Assembly (NCBI RefSeq): GCF_014695585.1
Contig: NZ_JACJON010000058.1
Coordinates: 102,176-166,175 of the forward strand
Origin: Microcoleus sp. FACHB-831
GTDB lineage: Bacteria; Cyanobacteriota; Cyanobacteriia; Cyanobacteriales; FACHB-T130
Direction: 5' to 3'
DNA length: 64,000 nt
Shown here piece by piece: positions 8,252 through 17,707 of this stretch. The translations under genes were made by a program, and so were the position numbers. Under the pieces are notes generated by a model. That model was not told where the DNA came from and did not search any database. It saw nothing but the letters and a program-made list of their open reading frames with translations. Numbering within the stretch: the first letter of the stretch is position 1; each line of letters begins with the position of its first letter.

Positions 8252-9994
8252 TTAAATTAAAATAGGAATCGGCAGTCTCTTACCTTTCCACAGTAGTTTT
8301 TCCAATTCTTCCGGTGGTACAGGGCGACAAAACAAATATCCTTGGACTTCATCACAATTATGTTGGCAAAGAAAAAATACTTCTTCTGCCGCTTCTACTC
8401 CCTCAGCAATCACTTTTAAATTCAATTTTTGTGACATTTGAATAATTGCCATAGTGATGTTTTTACATCTAGCATCAGTGTTAATATTCCGGATGAAACT
8501 CCGGTCTATTTTTAGAGTAGAAAAAGGAAATTTTTTGAGATAACTTAAAGAAGAATATCCAGTTCCGAAATCATCAATAGATATTTCAATTCCTAAAAGC
8601 TTCAACTTATTTAATGTCTTGATAGCTGCTGATTCATTTTGGGTTAATACGCTTTCAGTAATTTCTAATTCCAAAAATTGCGGAGCCAGACCTGTGTTAT
8701 TTAAGATTTCGACTATACTCTCACCCAAGTTTGCTTGATTGAATTGTCTGCATGACAAATTAACTGCCACTCGTAAAGAAGAAAAACCAGCGGTTTGCCA
8801 TGCTTTAGTTTGAGCGCAAGCAGTTTTTAAAACCCATTCGCCAATGGGCATAATCAAGCCTGTTTCTTCTGCCAATGGTATAAATGTTGCCGGAGAAATT
8901 AGCCCTAATTCTGGATGTTGCCAACGTATTAACGCTTCTACCCCAACAATATTTCCGGTTTTTAATTCGACTTGCGGCTGATAGTATACCTGAAATTCTT
9001 CTCGTTCTAAGGCACGGCGCAAGCTAGATTCTAGGGCCAATTGATCGACAGAATCAGCCTGCATATCTGATGTGTAAAACTGATAAGTATTCCCCCCTTG
9101 CTTTTTAGCCCCGAATGTTGCTAGAGAAGCATTTTTAATTAAAGTGTCAATGTCACCACCATCCGACGGATAGCGCGAGATGCCAATGCTGGCGGTGATA
9201 AACACTTCGTGACCCTCCAGCATAAAAGGTTGAGAAATTGTATTTAAAATGTCGTGGATAACGCCAACATCTGATTTGGTTTTGTCATCAGTTAGAAGAA
9301 TAATTGCAAATATATCGGCTTGCAAGTGAGCAACAAAGTCGCCGCTACTAACACACATTGTCAGGCGTTCGGCCACAGACTTAAATAGCAAGTCGCCTAG
9401 TGTATAGCCTAGAACGTCGTTGACGCGGCTAAATCTATCTAAACTAATAGATAGAATACTAATAGAAGATTGGCTTGGTAACTTGTCTATATGAGCAATC
9501 ACTTGATAGAACTGTTCTTGTAGTGACAAGCGATTGGGCAGGCCGGTCAAGTTATTATAATATACCAGGTGATTGACTTTTTCTTCTGTATGTTGTAATT
9601 CAGTTGAGTAATGTTCAAACATTACTGTTTGTTTTTTGAATCTAGCAGCGATCGCGCCCAATAATTCATCTCTGGTAAACGGTTTTGTAAGATAATCATC
9701 AGCCCCCAGTTCCATACCCTGACGTAGATCGGATTTGGTAGATTTGGCAGTTAGAAAAATAAAAGGAATCATAGCCGTGGCTGGATTTTGACGCAGTTCT
9801 CTCAATACACCGTATCCATCCAGTTCCGGCATTGTGACATCACAAATAATTAAGTCCGGTTGGTTTTTTATTGCCAATTTTACCCCGACTTTACCATTTT
9901 CTGCGCCTATCACATCGAAATTCTCAGCTATTAGAAGGGCGCTCATTCCAGCTAAAACTGGTTCTTCATCTTCAATAACTAAAATCTTGTTCAT
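8252..9994 (-). CDS. REC-GGDEF-EAL response regulator, probable c-di-GMP phosphodiesterase
   Basis: A 580-aa protein: receiver (1-120, Asp in LIICDVTMPE), GGDEF (about 150-310) and EAL (325-570). The GGDEF signature is degenerate (LQADIF in place of GGDEF), so no cyclase activity is expected. The EAL domain keeps EALIRW, the NLSCRQF and ELEITES segments, DDFGTGYSS and EGVE, the metal- and substrate-binding set, so c-di-GMP hydrolysis is likely. It is convergent with the diguanylate cyclase across a shared terminator and is downstream of the CBS/PAS kinase on the same strand with a 33-bp gap. That kinase has no receiver, so it is the probable partner. Confidence 0.9.
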   Translation of the reverse strand: MNKILVIEDEEPVLAGMSALLIAENFDVIGAENGKVGVKLAIKNQPDLIICDVTMPELDGYGVLRELRQNPATAMIPFIFLTAKSTKSDLRQGMELGADDYLTKPFTRDELLGAIAARFKKQTVMFEHYSTELQHTEEKVNHLVYYNNLTGLPNRLSLQEQFYQVIAHIDKLPSQSSISILSISLDRFSRVNDVLGYTLGDLLFKSVAERLTMCVSSGDFVAHLQADIFAIILLTDDKTKSDVGVIHDILNTISQPFMLEGHEVFITASIGISRYPSDGGDIDTLIKNASLATFGAKKQGGNTYQFYTSDMQADSVDQLALESSLRRALEREEFQVYYQPQVELKTGNIVGVEALIRWQHPELGLISPATFIPLAEETGLIMPIGEWVLKTACAQTKAWQTAGFSSLRVAVNLSCRQFNQANLGESIVEILNNTGLAPQFLELEITESVLTQNESAAIKTLNKLKLLGIEISIDDFGTGYSSLSYLKKFPFSTLKIDRSFIRNINTDARCKNITMAIIQMSQKLNLKVIAEGVEAAEEVFFLCQHNCDEVQGYLFCRPVPPEELEKLLWKGKRLPIPILI

Positions 9995-10027
9995 TTTTGC
10001 CGGTTTCTCCCTGACCCTGTTAAGTTT

Positions 10028-13000
10028 TTATTGATATGGCAACTTGACTACAAACTTCGTTCCTAGCCCTAATTGACTGTTTACGCTAATTTCTCCTTGG
10101 TGTAATTTAACACATTCTTTAACTATCGCCAGCCCCAATCCAGTGCCGGGAATAGTACCTACATTAGTAGCCCGATGGAAGCTTTCAAATAAATGTTGTT
10201 GGTCTTCTATGGGAATACCGATGCCCTCATCTTGGACTTCAAAAACTAATTTTTCATTTTGAAAATAATAGGAAAAATTAATTACACCTCCTTGGGGAGA
10301 ATATTTCATAGCATTTGAAAGTAAGTTTGTAAAAATTTGCCGCAAAAGTTGTTCATCTACATAAACTTGTTGAAAGCAGCTAGAGCTTTGCAACATAATA
10401 GTCTGTTGGCTACCTGCTGTAAGTTGCATTTCGCTCACTAAGTCGCGGCAGAAAACATCTATATTTAGAAACGTTGGACTAAATTGTAGTTTTCCAATTT
10501 CGGCTTTCCCGATGATTAAAACATCATTTAGCAGATTAGTCATATTTTTGATAGCAGTTTGAATGCGGAGAAAATACTGGCGTTTTTGCTCCTCATCCCA
10601 CTTATGGTGATAGTGTTCTAACAATTCGGTATAAAGCAAAATAGTGCTTAGGGGAGTACGGAACTCATGGGAAACCATTGAGACGAAGCGAGATTTTAGT
10701 TCGTTGAGTTCTTTTTCTTTTTCCAGTGATGAACGGATTTCTGAGTCGGCTTTTTTGCGCTCAGTGATGTCGCGACTTATGCCGCGATAACCTTGCAGTA
10801 CACCTTGGCATTCAAAAACAGGCGAACCGCTGCTTTCTAAAACAATTGAGTGACCGTTTTTGTGAATTACAGTTTTTTCTAGGTTGGAGAAGGGTTGCTG
10901 TGCAGAAACATAGTAGTTGAGAACTGATTGAAATCGGTTTGCCTCATCCGGCAACATAAAATTGAAAGTAGTCTTACCAAGAATTTCCCCAACTTGATAG
11001 CCTGCAATTTCAGAGGCTTTTGGGCTGACGTAGGTAAAGACACCATTGCTATCAATTTCCCATACCCAATCGTTGGTTTGTTCGACAAGATTGCGATACT
11101 TCTCCTCACTCTCTCGTAGTGCTTGCTCGGCTTGCAGGCGTTCGGTGATGTCAGTAAAGATGGCAATTGACCCAACAACTTGACCGGAAGTATCTTTGAT
11201 GGCATCTGTACGGAGGGAAATTTGGATGATGCAGCCGCTACGCGATCGCATCTCTACTTCACCTCTCCAAGATTTGCCGCTCCTGACGGTGGCGAACACC
11301 TCTTGGTTAACTGCTTTTTGGGTGAACAGTAGCGCTAGACCTCCAGAGGTGTCCAATTCATCCAATGCGTAGCCGAATAAGTTGCGAAAAGCTTCATTAA
11401 TATAGATGGGTTCAGCATTTACACCAGATATCCCAATAGCATCGCTAGATTTTTCCACAGCGGCGCTGATGCGTAAAAGAGTCTGCTGTGCCGACTTGCG
11501 TTCGGTGATATCTTCTGCAAGCCCGGTGATGCGGCAGATTTCTCCGGCGGCGTTCCGGACGGGAAAGGCGCGATCCCAGATCCAGCGAACCGAACCATCG
11601 GGGCGCACAATTCGATATTCTTCGTTTAAAGTCCCTTGGGGATTGTTACGAATGAGAGCAAGGATGCGATCGCGATCCTCTGGATGGATTGATTCCACCC
11701 AAGATTTAGGTTCCTGATACAAACTCTCGCAGGTGCGACCCCATATTTTCTCGAATGCGGGGCTGATGTAGATAACCTGGCTGTTATCAGGGTTAGTCAT
11801 CCAGAACACTTCATCAATATTTTCTGCCAGCTGGCGGAACCGTTCCTCACTCTCTCGCAGCGCCAACTCCGCAAGTGTGCGTTGTTGGTACATAGATATT
11901 GCCGTTGCTGCCGCTCGGAGAATATCCACATCTGATGAAGCCCAGGAGCGAGCTTCATGGCAATTATCAAAGCCAATAAAGCCAAACAACTTATCATTAA
12001 CAATCATAGGCAAAACTAAAATCGAAAGAATCCCCTGCGGTTCTAAAATCTGACGCTCTGACTCTGGAAATTTCGCCACTACCCCAGAAACGATTTTCCC
12101 CCGCGCCAATAGGTTAGCCCAGCGAGGAAAATAGTCATTATAAGAGAGGTTTTGCAGCAAAGGATTGTCAATTTCGGGGTTGACACCCTCGGCGCACCAC
12201 TCGGCACGCTGACTCATCCGCAGACAACCCGATTCATCTGTGTGGTTCTCGAACACGTAAATCCGGCTGGCACGCGAAACCGCCCCCAGCGTTTTCAACA
12301 CCTGTTTGTAGCAGCTTTCTTTGTTGTTGGAAACCAATAACCGACGCCCAATTGCAACCAATGCTGCCCAGTGGCGTTCGCGCTTTGCCAGTGCTTTCTC
12401 AGCGGCTTTGCGTAGAGTGATATCCCGACCGACTGCCTGGAATTCGACAAACTGACCAAATTCGTTAAATATTGCCCGGTTTGTCCACTGCTGAATGCAA
12501 ATCTCCTTGCTTGGCATTACTACCTGATGTTCGTAACTCAGTACTGATTTTTCTGGGGTAAGAAAAGCCATTTCCTGTGTTATCCATTCTTGCTTCTCTT
12601 CTAACATAAAGGGAGCAAAAGTTTGCCCGACTAACTCTTCGGGCTGTTTGTTGAAGAAACGACAGTAAGCGTCGTTGACGAAACTTAGGGTTCCGTCAGG
12701 CAAAAAGCGACAGATCATTTCCGTTTGATCTTCAACAACTGCACGATATCGCGCCTCACTTTCTTGCAGTGCAACTTCTGCTTGTTTACGCTCAGTAATG
12801 TCGTGGAAGTAAACGCTTAAGCCATCTTCATAAGGATAAACTTGTAACTGATACCAGGTATTTGATGACCCATAAAATGTCTCAAAATGAATTGTAATAT
12901 TTTCGGATACAGCTTTGTGATATTGCTTTATTAAGCTAGAATTAGCTACCTCTGGCAACTCGTCCCAGATACATTTGCCAATTAATTCGTCTCTGGTTTT

Positions 13001-14569
13001 TAATAAGTACTGCTCGGCTTTTGAGTTTAAGTAAGTGAAGCACCACGATTTATCGAGGGCAAAAAAAGCATCTGTGATACTTTCTAAAATTTTAATAGTC
13101 CGCTGATTTGACTTTTCTAATTCTGCTTCGGCTCGCTTGCGTTCAGTGATATCAAAGATTGCCCCGTCGAGCCAAAGTACGCTCCCATCATCACCAAAGA
13201 ATCCTTGACCTCTATCATAGACCCATCTGATGCTGCCATCTGCTCGAATAATCCGATATTCAGCGAGAAACAGTTGTCCCTCTTTCACGGCTTTCAAAAC
13301 TAAATTTTCACAATTGGCTGTGTCTTCGGGATGAATAATACTAGCGAAAGTGCGAATTTTGTTGTGAATAAAGTCACTAGGTGGATAGCCAGAAATTTCT
13401 GCGATCGCATCGCTGATAAACTCCATTGTCCAGTCCGAATCGCAGCCAGAGCGATAAACTACGCCGGGAATATTGGAAACTAAGGAGCGGAACCGTAGTT
13501 CGCTTTCCTGCAAAGCAAATTCAGCTTGCTTGCGCTCCGTGATATCGTTCAGCCTACCGGAAGTACCCAATATCGCATTGTCGTCAGCCAATGTCAGACT
13601 TACATGAACCTCAATCCATCTGTAATCACCATCTTTTGTCAAGTACCTAATCTCATGTTTGCAATATTCTTTCTCTCGATTAATCAATAGTTGAAATAGC
13701 TCTATATTATGTTGGCGCTCCTCAGGATGGATATAATTTAGAAAATTTGTATCGATGCTTTCTTCGATGCTGAATCCAGTAATTTCTGTCCATGCAGGAT
13801 TTAAAAATGTCCATATACCTGCTGTATCTGTCTGGAAAAATACTTCTTTAACGTTGTCAACAACCGACTTATACTGTCTCTCTCTTGCTAAGAGAGTCTT
13901 AAAACTATCCTGCTCCTCGGCAACTTTAACTGATAGGGTTTCATAAGGTTTTTTTAGGTCATTTGCAGGCGTTTCTACTGGAATTGCTAATTTTTCCTCT
14001 GCCTGTTGCCAGCTTGCTTCTAATTGCTGGTGTCGGCTTGCGTTTGGGGCTATAATCCCGATTTTATCGCTACCTTTTGAGCTATCCTGGGTGACGCTGC
14101 TCAAATTTTCCCCTTTCGGAGATTTCAAATTGGCAAATGTAGAATTAAGATTTGAAATTTCTTTTTCCAGCACTCGGCAAATACTTTGAGGGGTGATTAC
14201 TCCCAATATTTGATCGCGTTCGCCTACTATAGGCAGATGGTGAATTTGATGTTGTTGCAATAGTGAAGATAATATAAAAATATCCGGTAAATTTGATATA
14301 TTTAGAGTAATAACGGGTGCCGTCATCACATCAGCAACTTTAACATTTTCTAAAGAACTTTGTGCTAGGTTAAGGGGTATAATACTATGCTCGCTAAACA
14401 ACCCAACTAACCGGGATTCCTCCATCACTAAAGCACACCTGCTCGAATCTCCAGACTGAAGACTAGCTATGACTTCTGGTAGAGGGTTGTCACGAGCAAC
14501 AGTTAACAAGTGACGGTCAATTGCTTGTTCTAAAACTAAAGAACAATTGGGCTGGTTGTGGAGTTGCAT
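10028..14569 (-). CDS. CBS-pair/multi-PAS/GAF sensor histidine kinase
   Basis: A soluble 1513-aa kinase. The N-terminal CBS pair (about 14-145, with VADVMTAPVITL) usually binds adenine nucleotides. A helical linker is followed by four PAS/PAC units (235-725), a GAF (740-890), three more PAS/PAC units (900-1255), HisKA with His1301 in SHEFRTPL, and HATPase (1385-1500, with GTGLGLAI). It lacks a receiver of its own, and the REC-GGDEF-EAL gene starts 33 bp downstream, so phosphotransfer to that protein is a natural inference. No LOV cysteine motif or bilin-binding motif was found. Confidence 0.9.
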   Translation of the reverse strand: MQLHNQPNCSLVLEQAIDRHLLTVARDNPLPEVIASLQSGDSSRCALVMEESRLVGLFSEHSIIPLNLAQSSLENVKVADVMTAPVITLNISNLPDIFILSSLLQQHQIHHLPIVGERDQILGVITPQSICRVLEKEISNLNSTFANLKSPKGENLSSVTQDSSKGSDKIGIIAPNASRHQQLEASWQQAEEKLAIPVETPANDLKKPYETLSVKVAEEQDSFKTLLARERQYKSVVDNVKEVFFQTDTAGIWTFLNPAWTEITGFSIEESIDTNFLNYIHPEERQHNIELFQLLINREKEYCKHEIRYLTKDGDYRWIEVHVSLTLADDNAILGTSGRLNDITERKQAEFALQESELRFRSLVSNIPGVVYRSGCDSDWTMEFISDAIAEISGYPPSDFIHNKIRTFASIIHPEDTANCENLVLKAVKEGQLFLAEYRIIRADGSIRWVYDRGQGFFGDDGSVLWLDGAIFDITERKRAEAELEKSNQRTIKILESITDAFFALDKSWCFTYLNSKAEQYLLKTRDELIGKCIWDELPEVANSSLIKQYHKAVSENITIHFETFYGSSNTWYQLQVYPYEDGLSVYFHDITERKQAEVALQESEARYRAVVEDQTEMICRFLPDGTLSFVNDAYCRFFNKQPEELVGQTFAPFMLEEKQEWITQEMAFLTPEKSVLSYEHQVVMPSKEICIQQWTNRAIFNEFGQFVEFQAVGRDITLRKAAEKALAKRERHWAALVAIGRRLLVSNNKESCYKQVLKTLGAVSRASRIYVFENHTDESGCLRMSQRAEWCAEGVNPEIDNPLLQNLSYNDYFPRWANLLARGKIVSGVVAKFPESERQILEPQGILSILVLPMIVNDKLFGFIGFDNCHEARSWASSDVDILRAAATAISMYQQRTLAELALRESEERFRQLAENIDEVFWMTNPDNSQVIYISPAFEKIWGRTCESLYQEPKSWVESIHPEDRDRILALIRNNPQGTLNEEYRIVRPDGSVRWIWDRAFPVRNAAGEICRITGLAEDITERKSAQQTLLRISAAVEKSSDAIGISGVNAEPIYINEAFRNLFGYALDELDTSGGLALLFTQKAVNQEVFATVRSGKSWRGEVEMRSRSGCIIQISLRTDAIKDTSGQVVGSIAIFTDITERLQAEQALRESEEKYRNLVEQTNDWVWEIDSNGVFTYVSPKASEIAGYQVGEILGKTTFNFMLPDEANRFQSVLNYYVSAQQPFSNLEKTVIHKNGHSIVLESSGSPVFECQGVLQGYRGISRDITERKKADSEIRSSLEKEKELNELKSRFVSMVSHEFRTPLSTILLYTELLEHYHHKWDEEQKRQYFLRIQTAIKNMTNLLNDVLIIGKAEIGKLQFSPTFLNIDVFCRDLVSEMQLTAGSQQTIMLQSSSCFQQVYVDEQLLRQIFTNLLSNAMKYSPQGGVINFSYYFQNEKLVFEVQDEGIGIPIEDQQHLFESFHRATNVGTIPGTGLGLAIVKECVKLHQGEISVNSQLGLGTKFVVKLPYQ

Positions 14570-14890
14570 AACAGTAAAGATTAAAATGCCCTGTTCGGGT
14601 GTCTTCAGTTTGTTGAGAGGGGAGATAAGATTAAAAAATGTAGTGGATTTTAACTAATTTTTGTGTTTGCTGCTAAATAAAAAAAACTTACAGCTTTTGT
14701 CTGCACAAAAAAGCAGTAGAAAATTAGATATTTTTGGCTTACATTTGGTAAGCTTACGGGAAAAGATAAAAGAAAAAATCTCTACTTAGAGTAAGTTTAT
14801 AATTTTTACTCAGGAATGCCAACCAAGGATGCGATCGCGATCGCATCCTTGGCTGACAAGGAACCCCCAATTACCAATCCAAAATCCAAA
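14570..14890. promoter_or_regulatory. Divergent promoter region containing a perfect 30-bp palindrome
   Basis: AT-rich region between the leftward kinase and the rightward PLP enzyme. At 14823-14852 a perfect palindrome of two 15-bp arms (CCAAGGATGCGATCG and its complement) is built round two overlapping HIP1 cores. It could form a cruciform or serve as an operator. The stretch just before 14891 resembles a common cyanobacterial spacer repeat. Confidence 0.5.
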
Positions 14891-15850
14891 ATGGTATTAT
14901 CCGTTACCATCGCCGACGTGGAAGCTGCTGCGGTGCGCCTTAGCGGTATTGCCCACCGTACACCTGTGTTGACCTCAAAAACTGTCAATCAGCGCACAAA
15001 CTCCCAGGTGTTCTTCAAGTGCGAGAATTTTCAACGCACAGGTTCGTTTAAGTTTCGGGGTGCGTACAATGCAATGGCGCAGTTATCAAAAGCACAAAAG
15101 CAAAGCGGCGTTTTGACGTATTCATCGGGAAATCATGCCCAAGCGATCGCGCTTGCTGGACAACTGCTAGGCATTCGCACTACCATCATCATGCCTGATG
15201 ATGCACCAGCAGTGAAGCAAGCCGCAACTCGCGGTTATGGTGCTGAAGTAATTTTGTACAATCGTCAGGAAACGACGCGGGAAGCTTTGGCGAAAGATAT
15301 GGTCAGCGATCGCCATCTCACCCTAATTCCCCCCTACGATCATCCTCATGTGGTAGCAGGACAAGGTACAACAGCTTTAGAACTGATTGAGGAAGTTGGA
15401 AAATTAGACTTAGTGCTAGTTTGTTGCGGTGGCGGTGGTTTATTATCCGGCTGCGCGATCGCTACCAAAGCTTTTTCACCCAATTGTCGAGTCATCGGCG
15501 TAGAACCCGAACGCGCCGACGATGCTACGCGATCGTTTCACACCAAAACGCTGCATACTGTTACCAATCCTGACACCATCGCCGATGGCGCACGCACCCC
15601 CTGTTTAGGGAAAATTACCTTTCCGCTGGTGTTGCATTATGTTGATGATATGGTGACAGTTTCTGAAGAAGCCATCCGCAGCACCATGTTTTTCTTGTGG
15701 CTCCGCCTAAAGATTGTCGTAGAACCCACAGGCGCTTTAGCAGCAGCTGCTTTACTTTCAGGAGTTGTTACAGATGCAAAGATTGGTGTCATCATCACTG
15801 GGGGAAATGTGGATATGACACAAATTGGTAACATTTTCCTAGCCCGCTAA
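14891..15850 (+). CDS. PLP-dependent threonine/serine dehydratase or racemase family enzyme
   Basis: About 319 aa, fold-type II PLP enzyme. The Schiff-base lysine is in TGSFKFRGAYNA, a substrate loop is SSGNHAQA, and the phosphate-binding glycine loop is CCGGGGLLSG. No C-terminal ACT domain is present, so it is the short catabolic type: threonine dehydratase, serine racemase or hydroxyaspartate ammonia-lyase. These cannot be told apart here. I prefer ATG 14891, because an ATG at 14816 would read the amino end through the HIP1 palindrome and a spacer repeat. A Crp-type regulator follows 18 bp downstream. Confidence 0.85.
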   Translation: MVLSVTIADVEAAAVRLSGIAHRTPVLTSKTVNQRTNSQVFFKCENFQRTGSFKFRGAYNAMAQLSKAQKQSGVLTYSSGNHAQAIALAGQLLGIRTTIIMPDDAPAVKQAATRGYGAEVILYNRQETTREALAKDMVSDRHLTLIPPYDHPHVVAGQGTTALELIEEVGKLDLVLVCCGGGGLLSGCAIATKAFSPNCRVIGVEPERADDATRSFHTKTLHTVTNPDTIADGARTPCLGKITFPLVLHYVDDMVTVSEEAIRSTMFFLWLRLKIVVEPTGALAAAALLSGVVTDAKIGVIITGGNVDMTQIGNIFLAR

Positions 15851-15868
15851 ATGTAACACTAAGAGATA

Positions 15869-16573
15869 ATGCAGGCAACAGTTGAGCAACTTTCTGAGAT
15901 TCGGGTTTTTGTGGATCTAACTCCTGCGGAATTAGAACATTTACAACCTTACACCCAAGTACAGAAATATAGCAAAGGGGAGATAGTCTTACATGAAGGC
16001 GATCGCTTACCTCCTAAACTATACGCCCTGCTGGGTGGCTCTTTGCAAATCACCAAAACTGCAACAACAGGCAAAGAAACGATTCTGCGTACCCTACCAC
16101 CGGGGGAAATTTTCGCTGCACCTGCCTTATTGGGTGATGGAATTTCTCCGGCGATGGTAACAGCTGAGCGTGATTCAATAATTCTTACAGTACAACGAGA
16201 TGCCCTCTTAGAGGCAATTAGGCAAACCCCAGAAATTTCCTTGCGAATGCTGATGGTTTTCAATTCTCGATTGCAACAACTCCATGACACAGTGCATGGA
16301 TTGGTTTCTGAAAGGGCAATTGTACGCTTAGCGCGGTTTATTCAGTATTTTGCATCTCAAGGAACTGAATCAACCCCCACTGGCGCATCTTTGAAGGTGA
16401 AGCTTTCCTATTATCAAATAGCGCGGAGTATTGGCATCACTTACGAGGAGTGCGTGCGAATGTTCAAGAGTTTGAAGTCGGTTGTGACTTACAGTCGCGG
16501 TGGTAAGATTACAGTGTTGGATGCGGAAAAATTAGAAGCGATCGCTTCCGGCACCTCAGAACTCCATGCTTGA
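15869..16573 (+). CDS. Crp/Fnr family transcriptional regulator
   Basis: 234 aa. An N-terminal cyclic-nucleotide-binding-type beta roll (about 15-120), a dimerisation helix (125-155) and a C-terminal winged helix (about 160-230, recognition region YYQIARSIGITYEECVRMF). The roll has GEIFAAPALLG, but the Arg-Ser-Ala phosphate-binding cassette of true cAMP receptors is replaced (SPAMVTA), so cAMP is unlikely to be the ligand. There are no Fnr-type cysteines. It is 18 bp downstream of the PLP enzyme and may be cotranscribed with it. Confidence 0.85.
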   Translation: MQATVEQLSEIRVFVDLTPAELEHLQPYTQVQKYSKGEIVLHEGDRLPPKLYALLGGSLQITKTATTGKETILRTLPPGEIFAAPALLGDGISPAMVTAERDSIILTVQRDALLEAIRQTPEISLRMLMVFNSRLQQLHDTVHGLVSERAIVRLARFIQYFASQGTESTPTGASLKVKLSYYQIARSIGITYEECVRMFKSLKSVVTYSRGGKITVLDAEKLEAIASGTSELHA

Positions 16574-16585
16574 GAGAGTGCGAAA

Positions 16586-16658
16586 TGGAGGTTAGCGGAC
16601 TCGAACCGCTGACATCCTGCTTGCAAAGCAGGCGCTCTACCAACTGAGCTAAACCCCC
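16586..16658 (-). tRNA. tRNA-Ala (anticodon TGC)
   Basis: Read leftwards, the 73 bases fold into a standard cloverleaf: acceptor arms GGGGGTT and AACCTCC (one G-T pair), D arm GCTCAGTTGGTAGAGC, anticodon stem CCTGC/GCAGG with loop TTTGCAA (anticodon TGC), and T arm AGCGG-TTCGAGT-CCGCT. The discriminator is A and CCA is not encoded. It lies 13 bp past the Crp-type gene on the opposite strand. Confidence 0.96.
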
Positions 16659-16829
16659 GAAATTTCAGTAGGAACTAAACCCACTTTTGTTATAGTAGCT
16701 CATATCTTTGGATGAGTAAAGGGGGTAAAGGAAAAAATATCTAGACGCAAGCCATCGTAAAGCTTCCTTTGTTAGGTTAGATGGGAAACTAGAGGAAAAT
16801 ATTTCTACTCCTTCGGGTGGAGGGGGAAA

Positions 16830-17654
16830 ATGAGCCAAGTTGTTGTAACTTTCTATAAATTCGTCAAGTTGCCGGACTTTGCCGAGAAGCGATATCCCTT
16901 GTTATTGCACTGCGAAGCACAGGGTATTAGAGGGACGATATTGCTTGCAGCAGAAGGCATTAACGGGACGATTGCAGGATCGCGTCAGGCAATTGACTCG
17001 GTGCTATCGTTTTTACGTTCAGATCCCCGTCTGGTTGACTTAGAGCATAAAGAGTCTTATGCCGATTCTCCACCATTTGATCGGATGAAGGTGCGGTTGA
17101 AGAAAGAAATTGTCACCTTGGGATTGCCCCAAATCGATCCAAGCGATCGCGTCGGCACCTATGTCAGTCCGAAGGAGTGGAATGAGCTGATTTCAGATCC
17201 AGAAGTAACGATTATTGACACCCGCAACGATTATGAGGTGTCTATTGGTAGCTTTAAAGGAGCGCAAAATCCCAAAACTGCCTCATTCCGCCAATTTCCC
17301 GACTATGTTCGCAGCGACCTCAATCCGAGCAAACATAAAAAAGTTGCTTTATTCTGCACTGGCGGCATTCGCTGCGAAAAAGCGACATCATTCATGATGG
17401 CTCAAGGGTTCCAAGAGGTCTATCACCTCAAGGGCGGCATTCTCAAGTATTTAGAGGAAATTCCACCAGAAGAAAGTCTGTGGGAAGGGGAATGTTTTGT
17501 CTTTGATCAACGTGTCGCTTTACGTGAGGGTTTGGAGATAGGAACTCATGAAATGTGCCCTAGTTGCGGGCATCCTATCTCCGAAGCCGATAAAACTTCA
17601 CCTCATTATCAAGAGAATGTTTCTTGTCCCTACTGTTGCGATCGCCCAGTTTGA
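16830..17654 (+). CDS. trhO: tRNA uridine(34) hydroxylase (rhodanese family)
   Basis: A 274-aa YceA/TrhO protein, which hydroxylates U34 of tRNAs on the path to 5-(carboxy)methoxyuridine. An N-terminal ferredoxin-like domain (about 1-95) contains [12 protein letters not shown] rhodanese domain (120-215) has the active loop CTGGIRCEK with catalytic Cys176. The C-terminal cysteine cluster ([16 protein letters not shown]) probably binds zinc. The protein ends abruptly in CDRPV just after a HIP1 site, whereas a diverged tail copy at 19303-19457 continues to DRLTPEKPVR, probably the ancestral end. The 3' end therefore seems to have been replaced during acquisition of the cyclase gene. Confidence 0.92.
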   Translation: MSQVVVTFYKFVKLPDFAEKRYPLLLHCEAQGIRGTILLAAEGINGTIAGSRQAIDSVLSFLRSDPRLVDLEHKESYADSPPFDRMKVRLKKEIVTLGLPQIDPSDRVGTYVSPKEWNELISDPEVTIIDTRNDYEVSIGSFKGAQNPKTASFRQFPDYVRSDLNPSKHKKVALFCTGGIRCEKATSFMMAQGFQEVYHLKGGILKYLEEIPPEESLWEGECFVFDQRVALREGLEIGTHEMCPSCGHPISEADKTSPHYQENVSCPYCCDRPV

Positions 17655-17707
17655 CACAAGAGCGGTATTCAACAGCACCCCAATTTCCAAATCGACGAGG
17701 AAGTCAG

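Noticed and set aside
14816..14890. Upstream ATG extending the PLP enzyme by 25 residues
   Set aside because: The added residues come from a HIP1 palindrome and a spacer repeat; the conserved part starts at the ATG at 14891.
15869..16573. Crp-type protein as the cAMP receptor for the nearby adenylate cyclase
   Set aside because: The Arg-containing cAMP phosphate-binding cassette is missing (SPAMVTA instead), so proximity alone is not enough.
17624..17707. Earlier start for the adenylate cyclase overlapping trhO
   Set aside because: The extension has no ribosome-binding site and covers the trhO end; ATG 17708 has GAGGAAG ahead of it.
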